Positions 1 through 5,939 of a DNA stretch of 6,315 bases are shown piece by piece. Source of the DNA: Thermoplasmata archaeon (GTDB taxonomy: Archaea; Thermoplasmatota; E2; DHVEG-1; B18-G2). Within the stretch, counting starts at the first letter, position 1; every line of letters starts with the position of its first letter. The stretch spans positions 1-6,315 of the forward strand of contig QMTN01000025.1 in the NCBI GenBank assembly GCA_003651105.1. The letters are read 5' to 3'. Both the position numbers and the translations under genes were made by a program. The notes beneath the pieces were generated by a model, which saw only the letters and a program-made list of their open reading frames with translations, was not told the DNA's origin and did not search any database.

Positions 1-448
1 CCTTCAACCCCTCGTACGCCTGGCGCACCGCCCATGTATAGAAATCAAGAACCGTATAATCGGCAATCCTCAGATGCAGTCTCCAATCCTTATCTCCAAG
101 CTCCTCCTTCGTTTTCACCTCTGAAACGCTCAAATCCAAGAAATCATCCGGAGCATTCGTGATGATCGGACAGATGTAGACAGATGAGAGACATATCGCC
201 TCGCTCAGCTCCTCTCCAAGCTCCTTGGAGATCACATCCTTGGCATCCCTTATCCTTTCATTTGGATAGTAAAGATCTATGATATTCTTCTTTCCGGTTA
301 TCATTCCATGCATCGATGGAACCAGACCGAGGTATCTGTACCTGAACCTAGATAAGAGCCAATCCAGTTTTTCCCTACCTTTCCAGTAGATCACGCCCCT
401 GAGGTTCTTGACAACAGCAGCGTAGTTGTAGAAAGAAATCCCTTCCAT
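1..448 (-). CDS. Unrecognised protein, N-terminal 149 residues (runs off left edge)
   Basis: An uninterrupted minus-strand reading frame starts with ATG at 448 and is still open at base 1, so the C-terminus is missing. The protein begins MEGISFYNYAAVVKNLRG and is rich in charged and aromatic residues (for example WKGREKLDWLLSRFRYRY at about 22-39, and LRIADYTVLDFYTW at about 127-140). I see no signal peptide, membrane segment, paired-cysteine metal site, P-loop or other motif I can name. It looks like a soluble cytoplasmic protein. The ATG lies about 28 nt from the centre of the TATA-like box at 473-480, which would give a nearly leaderless mRNA; no ribosome site precedes it. It is divergent from the antiporter operon and may share its promoter region, but that alone does not link their functions. 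Family unknown. Confidence 0.7.
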   Translation of the reverse strand, partial: MEGISFYNYAAVVKNLRGVIYWKGREKLDWLLSRFRYRYLGLVPSMHGMITGKKNIIDLYYPNERIRDAKDVISKELGEELSEAICLSSVYICPIITNAPDDFLDLSVSEVKTKEELGDKDWRLHLRIADYTVLDFYTWAVRQAYEGLK

Positions 449-472
449 GATTTTACCTAAAAATGAGTAAAG

Positions 473-480
473 TTTTAAAA
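473..480. promoter_or_regulatory. Palindromic TATA-like box, probably divergent promoter
   Basis: TTTTAAAA is identical on both strands. On the plus strand, initiation about 25-27 nt downstream would fall near 502-505, just ahead of the ATG at 514. On the minus strand it would fall near 450, next to the ATG at 448. Both distances fit archaeal TATA/TBP spacing. Direction would then be set by flanking BRE sequence, which I cannot score reliably. No other AT-rich box in this gap suits both genes as well. This is an inference from spacing only. Confidence 0.5.
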
Positions 481-513
481 GGCTCTTCCATTAACCAAGC
501 TCGGGGGCAGGAG

Positions 514-1032
514 ATGAAGGCATTCATAGTTACATCTCTTGTAGCCTTCCTGGTATATCTCATTCTAACCGCTGGTAGCGGAAACCTGTGGCTCTGGAGC
601 TACGAGGAGTTACTGTTTGGTCTGATGACCGCATCGCTCATAGGTTACCTGTCGAGAAGGATATTCGTTAAAGGTAACTACAGGATGTTGAATCCAAAAA
701 GATGGATTCTAGCCATAGCATACTTCATAGGTCCTTTCTTCATAGCGATGGCTAGAGCAAACCTGGATGTTGCATACAGGGTTATAACCGGGAGGATCAG
801 ACCGGGCATAGTAAGGATATCTCCAAACCTGAAAACTGATCTTGGAATAACGATGCTGGCAAACTCCATAACCTTAACCCCGGGAACCCTCAGCGTGGAT
901 GTGGATGATCAAACAAACGATCTGTATGTTCACTGGATAAACGTGAAGGAACCCGCTCTCAAGAAGAAGCCAAGGGATTACCGGTATGTTTGCGGAACCT
1001 TTCCAGACTGGGTAAGGAGGATAGCGGAATGA
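514..1032 (+). CDS. mbhA: MbhA/MnhE-like Na+/H+ antiporter subunit
   Basis: First gene of the operon: a 172-residue membrane protein of the MnhE/MrpE family, a part of the sodium-translocating module of Mrp antiporters and Mbh complexes. Two or three hydrophobic segments lie in the N-terminal half (about 4-20, 32-46, 64-80). A cytoplasmic domain follows with the family signature ANLDVAYRVITGRIRPG (about 82-98), then NSITLTPGTLSVDVD (about 117-131) and LYVHWI (about 137-142). The frame is open back to an ATG at 463, but that start would place the TATA-like box inside the gene, lacks a ribosome site and adds 17 residues before the expected first helix. The ATG at 514, after GGGGGCAGGAG, gives normal family length. 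Its stop overlaps the next start as ATGA. MrpE proteins are accessory subunits; I infer the same here. Confidence 0.93.
   Translation: MKAFIVTSLVAFLVYLILTAGSGNLWLWSYEELLFGLMTASLIGYLSRRIFVKGNYRMLNPKRWILAIAYFIGPFFIAMARANLDVAYRVITGRIRPGIVRISPNLKTDLGITMLANSITLTPGTLSVDVDDQTNDLYVHWINVKEPALKKKPRDYRYVCGTFPDWVRRIAE
1016..1020 (+). promoter_or_regulatory. Ribosome binding site fixing the mbhB start
   Basis: GGAGG ends 8 nt before the ATG at 1029. It decides against an in-frame ATG at 990, which would add 13 residues encoded inside mbhA and has no comparable site. Confidence 0.8.
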
Positions 1033-1289
1033 TCCAACCTTTCCTAATATCAGCACTCGTACTCTTGATATGCATACTCCTCGCAGCCCTTAGAGTAATT
1101 TTGGGTCCTACGGTACCTGACAGGGTTGTTGGTCTCGATACCATAAATACGTTAGTTATCGTTAGCATGATCCTGTTCGGCTCGGCTTACAGGGAGAGTA
1201 TCTACATAGATACCGCCATAGTTTATGCCCTGCTCTCCTTTGTAACAACCATCATCATAGCAAAGTACTTGGAGGGTGGTAAGATATGA
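1029..1289 (+). CDS. mbhB: MbhB/MnhF-like Na+/H+ antiporter subunit
   Basis: An 86-residue protein of the MnhF/MrpF family with three predicted membrane helices (about 5-22, 36-52, 62-80). The family signature RVILGPTVPDRVVGLDTIN is at 22-40, with Asp31 and Asp37, and YIDTAIVYALLSF follows at 59-71. MrpF is a small integral subunit packed near the sodium path of Mrp and Mbh complexes; the role here is assigned by family. The start at 1029 overlaps the mbhA stop in ATGA, and the stop overlaps the mbhC start in the same way. This suggests coupled translation and equal stoichiometry. Length is normal for the family and nothing looks damaged. Confidence 0.94.
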   Translation: MIQPFLISALVLLICILLAALRVILGPTVPDRVVGLDTINTLVIVSMILFGSAYRESIYIDTAIVYALLSFVTTIIIAKYLEGGKI

Positions 1290-1648
1290 TAGAGATCCTG
1301 GTCTATGCATTCCTCATCATAGGTCTGACCTTCAACCTCCTAGCATCGATAGCTCTGCTGAGGTTTCCAGACGTTTATACCAGGTTGCATGGAGGAACAA
1401 AGTGCACGACATTTGGTTCGATCTTCCTGTGCGGATCCGTGATAATCTACAACCTGAGGGAGTGGCTCCTCACATCCTCCCCATCTCCCCTGATCATGTC
1501 GATCCACACCTTCATAGCGCTGGTAGCTATACTAATAACAAACCCAACAGGAGCTCATGCAATAGCCAGAGCAGCCCACAGGAGCGGGATCATGCCTGCT
1601 AGAGCTGTTGTCGATGACCTGAAGAAGGATAGGGAGGGTGAGAGATGA
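1286..1648 (+). CDS. mbhC: MbhC/MnhG-like Na+/H+ antiporter subunit
   Basis: A 120-residue protein of the MnhG/MrpG (PhaG) family with three predicted helices (about 4-25, 40-57, 69-85). The hallmark LLRFPDVYTRLHGGTKCTTFG is present at 24-44, and TNPTGAHAIARAAHRSG at 85-101 is also typical of the family. The charged tail (about 105-120, ending KKDREGER) should be cytoplasmic. It works with subunits A, B and F as part of the antiporter module. The ATG at 1286 overlaps the previous stop by 4 nt and follows GGAGGGTGG at 1271-1279. An overlapping frame starting at 1276 is a shadow. High confidence in the family; ion specificity is inferred. Confidence 0.95.
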   Translation: MIEILVYAFLIIGLTFNLLASIALLRFPDVYTRLHGGTKCTTFGSIFLCGSVIIYNLREWLLTSSPSPLIMSIHTFIALVAILITNPTGAHAIARAAHRSGIMPARAVVDDLKKDREGER

Positions 1649-1893
1649 TCGAGGAGCTGTACATCTCCTTAGTTCCAATGCTCATGGTGATCGCAGCTAT
1701 ACTTGCGGTTCATTTCAGGGATCTCATCTCAGCCACCATAGCTCTTGCGGTGATGAGCCTCCTTCTCTCCCTAGAATTCTACATCCTTCACGCTCCCGAT
1801 GTTGCGATCGCAGAGGCTGGGGTTGGAGCATGCCTTACAACCGCTCTGCTCGTATTTGCCATAAAATCGACAAGGAGGATGGAGGAAAGATGA
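1645..1893 (+). CDS. mbhD: MbhD-like subunit (DUF4040, MrpA C-terminal segment)
   Basis: An 82-residue protein with three predicted helices, corresponding to the DUF4040 region that in bacterial Mrp systems is part of the C-terminal half of MrpA, and is NuoJ-like. The conserved core is LEFYILHAPDVAIAEAGVGA at about 43-62, with Asp52 and Glu57; similar acidic residues are held in MrpA and MbhD and are thought to lie along the ion path. It is a separate small gene, as in Pyrococcus Mbh. The ATG at 1645 follows GGAGGGTGA and overlaps the mbhC stop by 4 nt. The downstream junction with mbhE is also ATGA, so D and E together rebuild the MrpA tail. Confidence 0.92.
   Translation: MIEELYISLVPMLMVIAAILAVHFRDLISATIALAVMSLLLSLEFYILHAPDVAIAEAGVGACLTTALLVFAIKSTRRMEER
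1881..1885 (+). promoter_or_regulatory. Ribosome binding site fixing the mbhE start
   Basis: GGAGG lies 4 nt before the ATG at 1890. It supports the short 89-residue mbhE product. The same frame is open back to 1638, but that extension overlaps mbhD completely and encodes a Ser/His/Arg-rich sequence with no family character. Confidence 0.75.
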
Positions 1894-2159
1894 GGAGAGG
1901 TTTAGCGATCCCGATCTTCATCATCTTCTCCTGCATAATCATATCTACAGCGATCATGATGAGACCGTTTGGAGAACCCAAATCTACGGAGATGGACGAT
2001 TACATAATAAAGAATGCCCAGAATGAAACCGGAGCAAACAACGCTGTAACGAGCGTCGTTTTTGATTATAGAGGTTTCGATACGCTGGGAGAGGCTACGG
2101 TTCTGTTCACAGCTGTTGCTGGAGTCCTGCTCGTATTGAGGAGGTATATCCATGAGTGA
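1890..2159 (+). CDS. mbhE: MbhE-like subunit (MrpA C-terminal segment)
   Basis: An 89-residue protein with helices at about 6-22 and 69-84 around a polar loop. It carries the signature NAVTSVVFDYRGFDTLGEAT at 51-70, the same NxVTxxxxDxRGFDTLGE block found near the end of MrpA; Asp59, Asp64 and Glu68 are retained. In Mbh this subunit sits beside D and F and helps join the antiporter-like modules. The N-terminus (MRRGLAIP) has the basic-then-hydrophobic look of a membrane anchor. The start overlaps the mbhD stop (ATGA), and the C-terminal codons overlap mbhF by 8 nt. Confidence 0.92.
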   Translation: MRRGLAIPIFIIFSCIIISTAIMMRPFGEPKSTEMDDYIIKNAQNETGANNAVTSVVFDYRGFDTLGEATVLFTAVAGVLLVLRRYIHE

Positions 2160-2625
2160 ACCATCAAAGATAGTCAAGACCATCGCATCCATAATATTTC
2201 CACCCACGATGGTATTTGGTATCTATGTCATACTTCATGGTCATCTCACTCCGGGAGGAGGTTTTCAGGGCGGAGCGGTCGTAGCCTCAGCCATCACCCT
2301 TCTATTGGTTGCCTTCGGTACAGCAGAGATAGCCAGAAGATTGAAGGAATCCCATCTCTCGGTAATCGAGAGCATCGGAGCGCTGGGTTTCATCTCCCTG
2401 GCTTTACTCGGTTTGACAGCAACATTCTTCTACAACTTCCTCGCAGGGAGTGGCTTCATCTTTGGCAGAATACCTCCCTTTGGTAGCAATCCTGGAGATA
2501 TGAATACCGCGGGTACCTTGCCCCTGATGAACATAAGCGTTGGTCTGAAGGTTATAGCCGGTCTCTTTGCAGTGGTATTAGTCCTTGCATTCGTTGCCAG
2601 ATCGAAGGGAGGGGGAAAGAGATGA
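2152..2625 (+). CDS. mbhF: MbhF/MnhB-like Na+/H+ antiporter subunit
   Basis: A 157-residue protein of the MnhB/MrpB family with four predicted helices (about 10-28, 37-56, 72-92, 128-148). The defining loop HGHLTPGGGFQGGAV is at 29-43, and a second family block, GTLPLMNISVGLKVIAG, is at 121-137. MrpB belongs to the antiporter core. The ATG at 2152 has GAGGAGGT at 2138-2145 upstream and overlaps mbhE by 8 nt. Its own stop overlaps mbhG as ATGA. Length is normal to slightly long, with a basic tail (KGGGKR) expected on the cytoplasmic side. Confidence 0.96.
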   Translation: MSEPSKIVKTIASIIFPPTMVFGIYVILHGHLTPGGGFQGGAVVASAITLLLVAFGTAEIARRLKESHLSVIESIGALGFISLALLGLTATFFYNFLAGSGFIFGRIPPFGSNPGDMNTAGTLPLMNISVGLKVIAGLFAVVLVLAFVARSKGGGKR

Positions 2626-2981
2626 TCCAAAATCTGCCTTACATAGCTGTCGCCTTGCTGATCATCATCGGACTTTATGCTACGATATTCAAGAAGAACC
2701 TGATAAAGATAATCATGGGCATAACAATCTTGGAGAGCGGGGTCAACCTATTCCTGATAACCTTGGGTTACAGGAAAGGAGCTGTCGCTCCAATCTACAC
2801 AAACCTACCTGAGGGAACGAAGGTACCCCAATCCCTCACCTTTCCCGTACCCCAGGCGCTCACCCTGACCAGCATCGTTATTGGTGTTGCGGTCCTTGCC
2901 CTCATGCTTGCCATAGCTGTGCAGATCTATCGCAAGTACCGAACCCTTGATGTAACGAAGATAAGGAGGTTGAGAGGTTGA
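2622..2981 (+). CDS. mbhG: MbhG/MnhC-like subunit (NuoK family)
   Basis: A 119-residue protein of the MnhC/MrpC family, related to NuoK of complex I, with three helices (about 5-22, 28-49, 79-101). Glu38 within GITILESGVNLFLI (33-46) matches the conserved membrane Glu of NuoK-type subunits. PVPQALTLTSIVIGVA at 75-90 is the MnhC signature. The loop between helices 2 and 3 is long (about 50-75), which is usual for MnhC and differs from NuoK. It neighbours subunit H and forms part of the proton-conducting side. The ATG at 2622 follows GGAGGGGG; the stop overlaps the TTG start of mbhH. Confidence 0.95.
   Translation: MIQNLPYIAVALLIIIGLYATIFKKNLIKIIMGITILESGVNLFLITLGYRKGAVAPIYTNLPEGTKVPQSLTFPVPQALTLTSIVIGVAVLALMLAIAVQIYRKYRTLDVTKIRRLRG
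2965..2970 (+). promoter_or_regulatory. Ribosome binding site for the TTG start of mbhH
   Basis: GGAGGT ends 7 nt before TTG at 2978. Start and previous stop share bases as TTGA, the TTG version of the ATGA overlap used by the other genes, which makes this start convincing. Confidence 0.8.
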
Positions 2982-4519
2982 TCCAGCACCTGCCGGCTCT
3001 CATCATAGCCTTACCTCTCCTCACAGCATTCCTGATGCCACTGATCGGAAGGATATCTCCAACCTTTAGAAAGTTATTCGCCTTCATCATGATATTCCTT
3101 GTAGCAATCATAGGTATATTACTCGTCCATGAGGTTCATTCAAAGGGTATAATCCTCTACACCTTCGGCGCCCCTCAGCCAGGTGAAACGACTCCATCTT
3201 CCTTAAAAATACCTGTCAGGATAATCTTTGAGATAGATGGACTCGGTGCATTCATGGTAATTGTATCGATAATCTTAGCATTCACAGCCATGTTCTATGC
3301 GCTACCTTATTTTAAAGAGGAGAGGGGCTTGGACAGGTTCTATGCTCTTCTCTTCTTGTTACTTGCGGGAATCTTGGGGATGGAGCTCACCGGGGATATG
3401 TTCAACTTCTTTGTTTTCCTTGAGATAGCTTCTATATCTGCATCTGCATTGATAGCCTTCTGCATAGATAGGAGCGAGACCCTCGAGGCTGGGATCAAGT
3501 ATCTCGCCATAAGCTCGATAGGAGCACTCTTCTTCCTCCTCTCCGTTGGTCTGCTCTATGGAGAGTACGATGCCTTGAACATGGCTATGCTGGCTAAATC
3601 CATATCCAACACATTCATCGATAAAATGGCGTTGATACTCATACTTGGAGCCTTGCTTATGAAGGCAGGGATTGCACCCATGCATATGTGGCTACCAGAT
3701 GCTTATGCCGAAGCCTCTCCTCCAGTAACCCTTTGTGTGATAGCTGCGACCCAAGCTAGCATGTACGGTTTGCTCAGGATGATCTTCACCATCTTCCATC
3801 CATCCATAGATATTGCTTTCTTGCCGGCATTGATCATAGCGTTATCCTTGATAACCATAGGAATAGGCGCAACCATGACATTAATCCAGAACAGGCTGAC
3901 GAGAGCGATAGCTTTTGCCGGGGTTGCGGAGATGGGCTACATACTGCTTGGGGTTGGTACAGCGATGTATGCTGGAATAAAAGGGTACGGTGAGGTAGCC
4001 TTGGAGGGAGCGATATTCCATGTGCTGAACGATGCCATAGATATGGGTTTGCTCTTCCTTGTTGCTGGATCCGTGTATCTTGCAACAAGGGAGCTGGATA
4101 TGAACAATCTAGGTGGTTTAGCCAGAAGGATGAGGTTTACCGCGATCACCTTCCTTATAGCTTTACTTGCCTCCTCCGGTATGCCACCGATGAATGGTTT
4201 CGCTTCAAAATTACTGATCTACGAATCGACCTATGCCCTTAATCCCATCCTATCCATCATCGCCATCCTTGCTAGCATCTTGATGTTGGCAATCTTCGTA
4301 AGGATCTTCTATTCTGTATTCCTTGGACCAGAGTTACCTAATCTCAGGGATGCAAGGGATCCACCTGTGCTGATGCTGATACCTATGCTCATCCTTTCCA
4401 TCCTCATAATATTCCTAGGCATATTCCCCAGCTATGCCATCGATAAGCTAGTTGATCCGGCTGTGAGATCCTTGATAGATGCAAAAGGTTATGTGTCTGC
4501 AGTCATCGGGGGTGGCTGA
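2978..4519 (+). CDS. mbhH: MbhH/MnhD-like proton-translocating subunit
   Basis: A 513-residue polytopic protein (about 14 helices) of the MrpD/NuoM/NuoN antiporter-like family, the main proton channel of the complex. The TM5 block ELTGDMFNFFVFLEI (136-150) supplies Glu149. MKAGIAPMHMWLPDAYAEA (228-246) supplies the TM7 Lys229. The broken-helix region near AIFHVLNDAIDMGLLF (345-360) has His348, and GMPPMNGFASK (401-411) gives the TM12 Lys411. Two positions differ from complex I relatives: Gln259 stands where NuoM has a TM8 Lys, and Asp352/Met356 stand where NuoL has His/Lys. Length is normal for MbhH. Start is TTG in a TTGA overlap; the stop abuts the mbhI ATG. Only one such subunit is present, as in Mbh and unlike the double H/H' of sulfur-reducing Mbs/Mbx clusters. 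Confidence 0.96.
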   Translation: MIQHLPALIIALPLLTAFLMPLIGRISPTFRKLFAFIMIFLVAIIGILLVHEVHSKGIILYTFGAPQPGETTPSSLKIPVRIIFEIDGLGAFMVIVSIILAFTAMFYALPYFKEERGLDRFYALLFLLLAGILGMELTGDMFNFFVFLEIASISASALIAFCIDRSETLEAGIKYLAISSIGALFFLLSVGLLYGEYDALNMAMLAKSISNTFIDKMALILILGALLMKAGIAPMHMWLPDAYAEASPPVTLCVIAATQASMYGLLRMIFTIFHPSIDIAFLPALIIALSLITIGIGATMTLIQNRLTRAIAFAGVAEMGYILLGVGTAMYAGIKGYGEVALEGAIFHVLNDAIDMGLLFLVAGSVYLATRELDMNNLGGLARRMRFTAITFLIALLASSGMPPMNGFASKLLIYESTYALNPILSIIAILASILMLAIFVRIFYSVFLGPELPNLRDARDPPVLMLIPMLILSILIIFLGIFPSYAIDKLVDPAVRSLIDAKGYVSAVIGGG

Positions 4520-4852
4520 ATGTTGGAAAGGATATTCACCGGCAGTGGATTCTGGAATCCCCTGATATGGCTAATAGCCTTTGTAGTATCGATCCTCATC
4601 GTGCTGATCCTCAGATCCCTTGGCAGACCAGGATTCAAGAGAGAAGGGGACAAGACAAAACCATTCCTATGTGGAAACATAAAGGATATCGAGACCATAT
4701 CCCCAAGAAGTGAGAACCTTTACTGGGGCTTTAGGGAGAGCTTGAAGGGATACTACAAAGTTATGGAAAGATTTCACAGCGGTGATATCAGGGATTACAT
4801 CTTCTGGTTCATCTTCGTGATAGTTCTCCTCTTCCTGATGGAGGTTCTTTAG
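4520..4852 (+). CDS. mbhI: MbhI-like connecting subunit
   Basis: A 110-residue protein with two predicted helices (about 14-32 and 94-108) flanking a cytoplasmic segment. That segment contains KPFLCGN (47-53), LYWGFRESLKGYYKVMERFH (67-86) and GDIRDY (88-93), which I recognise from memory as typical of archaeal MbhI; no alignment was run. In Mbh this subunit helps hold the antiporter part to the M subunit and peripheral arm. It begins directly after the mbhH stop (TGAATG) behind GGGGGTGG at 4508-4515. Its stop is TAG, whereas all earlier operon genes use TGA. In Pyrococcus the next gene would be mbhJ; here a 32-nt spacer and mbhM follow. Confidence 0.88.
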   Translation: MLERIFTGSGFWNPLIWLIAFVVSILIVLILRSLGRPGFKREGDKTKPFLCGNIKDIETISPRSENLYWGFRESLKGYYKVMERFHSGDIRDYIFWFIFVIVLLFLMEVL

Positions 4853-4884
4853 ATGCGAGGAGTAAAAGAGAGGAGGATGATACC
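4853..4884 (+). other. Spacer between mbhI and mbhM, with a 13-codon mini-frame
   Basis: This is the only clear gap in the operon. An ATG directly after the mbhI stop opens a frame encoding MRGVKERRMIPWR that ends at TAA 4892-4894, inside the first codons of mbhM. The stretch is purine-rich and holds the mbhM ribosome site. The mini-frame may be chance, may couple translation of mbhI to mbhM, or may be what is left of a lost gene start. Nothing here proves that the peptide is made. Confidence 0.3.
4872..4876 (+). promoter_or_regulatory. Ribosome binding site for the TTG start of mbhM
   Basis: GGAGG, continuing as GGAGGATGAT, ends 8 nt before TTG at 4885. The frame has no earlier ATG, GTG or TTG in the spacer, so this TTG is the first usable start. 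Confidence 0.8.
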
Positions 4885-5910
4885 TTGGAGGTAACGGAGC
4901 TCATCTCCCTCATCACCAGATCCATCCTTGGTACGATCGTTCTAGCATTGGTTTCCATCATCTTGGGTCTATTCTACAAGGGTGTAGATAGGAAGATTGC
5001 AGCCCATATGCAGGCTAGGGTGGGACCACCAATAAGACAACCCTTCCGGGATGTGATAAAGCTTTTCACAAAAGAGAATATAGTTCCAGATGATGCTATC
5101 CCATGGCTATTCAATCTATCTCCGGTCATCGCATTATCTGCATCGATCATCATGATGCTCTACCTTCCCGTAGGTGATATCAAGCCCATGCTCTCAACAG
5201 AAGGCGACCTTATCCTGATACTTTACCTCCTTTTGATACCCTCCCTCTGCCTGGTTATAGGAGGCTTTTCCTCTGGTTCGCCATTCGCAACCGTGGGTGC
5301 GCAGAGAGAGATGGTTCTGATGATGTCCTATGAATTCCCTCTCGCCATAGCAGTAATATCAGTGGTCTGGAGGTTGAGGGAAGCTGGAATAGATGTTCCT
5401 TTCTCTCTTTCATCCATAATGGAAAATCCAATCTGGAATAATGTTGGGATACTCGGAATAATCGGATGCATCATCTTGCTCATAGCCCTTGTGATCGTTA
5501 CTCCCGGAGAGCTCTCAAAGGTACCATTCGATGCGCCGGAAGCTGAGACTGAGATAGCAGGAGGCTTACTCGTTGAATATTCTGGGAGGAATCTTGCTCT
5601 GTTTTATCTCGCGGATGCGGTCAAGACCTTGGCGATGGCTACCTTGATCATCGCGATCTTCTTCCCATACAACCTCTCATCCCTTCTATCCATCTCCGGA
5701 TATCCAGCATATGCTCTGGATTTCCTGTTCTATCTGTTCAAGCTCTTCCTGGTCATCCTACTCTCTGTCACTCTCATCAGGGTGGCTGTTGCGAGGTTGA
5801 AGATAGATCAGTTGGTCTCAACCTACTGGATATCTGTAGTGCTTCTATCTCTGATAGGTCTCGTTTTGCTGATGTTCGACAGGCTAGCTTGCCTGAAGGG
5901 ATGGTACTAG
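4885..5910 (+). CDS. mbhM: MbhM-like subunit (NuoH / complex I subunit 1 family)
   Basis: A 341-residue protein with about eight membrane helices, homologous to NuoH. In complex I this subunit forms the quinone-chamber floor; in group 4 hydrogenases it anchors the peripheral arm to the membrane. Conserved blocks are all present: ARVGPPIRQPFRDVIKLFTKE (44-64, with Arg45 and Lys63-Glu64), GAQREMVLMMSYEFPL (138-153), KVPFDAPEAETEIAGGLLVE (212-231), then YSG (232-234), and RVAVARLKIDQLV (299-311). The acidic PEAETE loop and EYSG are the strongest family marks. Translation begins at TTG after a strong ribosome site; the gene ends with TAG. It is the last gene of the operon: no NuoI-like ferredoxin gene (mbhN) or hydrogenase gene follows. 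Length is normal and no damage is seen. Confidence 0.96.
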   Translation: MEVTELISLITRSILGTIVLALVSIILGLFYKGVDRKIAAHMQARVGPPIRQPFRDVIKLFTKENIVPDDAIPWLFNLSPVIALSASIIMMLYLPVGDIKPMLSTEGDLILILYLLLIPSLCLVIGGFSSGSPFATVGAQREMVLMMSYEFPLAIAVISVVWRLREAGIDVPFSLSSIMENPIWNNVGILGIIGCIILLIALVIVTPGELSKVPFDAPEAETEIAGGLLVEYSGRNLALFYLADAVKTLAMATLIIAIFFPYNLSSLLSISGYPAYALDFLFYLFKLFLVILLSVTLIRVAVARLKIDQLVSTYWISVVLLSLIGLVLLMFDRLACLKGWY

Positions 5911-5939
5911 ACGGTTGAGAATCCCTCTCCATTAAAGTA

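Noticed and set aside
452..471. Inverted repeat TTTAC...GTAAA as a possible operator
   Set aside because: The arms are only 5 bp in an AT-rich promoter stretch, so chance is the simpler explanation.
463..513. Seventeen-codon N-terminal extension of mbhA from ATG 463
   Set aside because: It has no ribosome site, overlaps the likely TATA box, and adds residues unlike the family N-terminus; the ATG at 514 gives the expected length.
1276..1602. 108-codon frame on the plus strand inside mbhC
   Set aside because: It lies out of frame within a clear MnhG-family gene and its product is a Pro/His/Ser-rich shadow with no membrane character.
1638..1889. Long upstream extension of the mbhE frame
   Set aside because: It overlaps mbhD entirely, encodes a Ser/His/Arg-rich sequence with no family match, and a good ribosome site precedes 1890.
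3359..3685. 108-codon minus-strand frame inside mbhH
   Set aside because: It is antisense to conserved helices of mbhH and its product has no recognisable domain.
5911..5939. Terminator between the convergent genes
   Set aside because: The 29-nt gap shows no hairpin and no clear T-tract on either strand.
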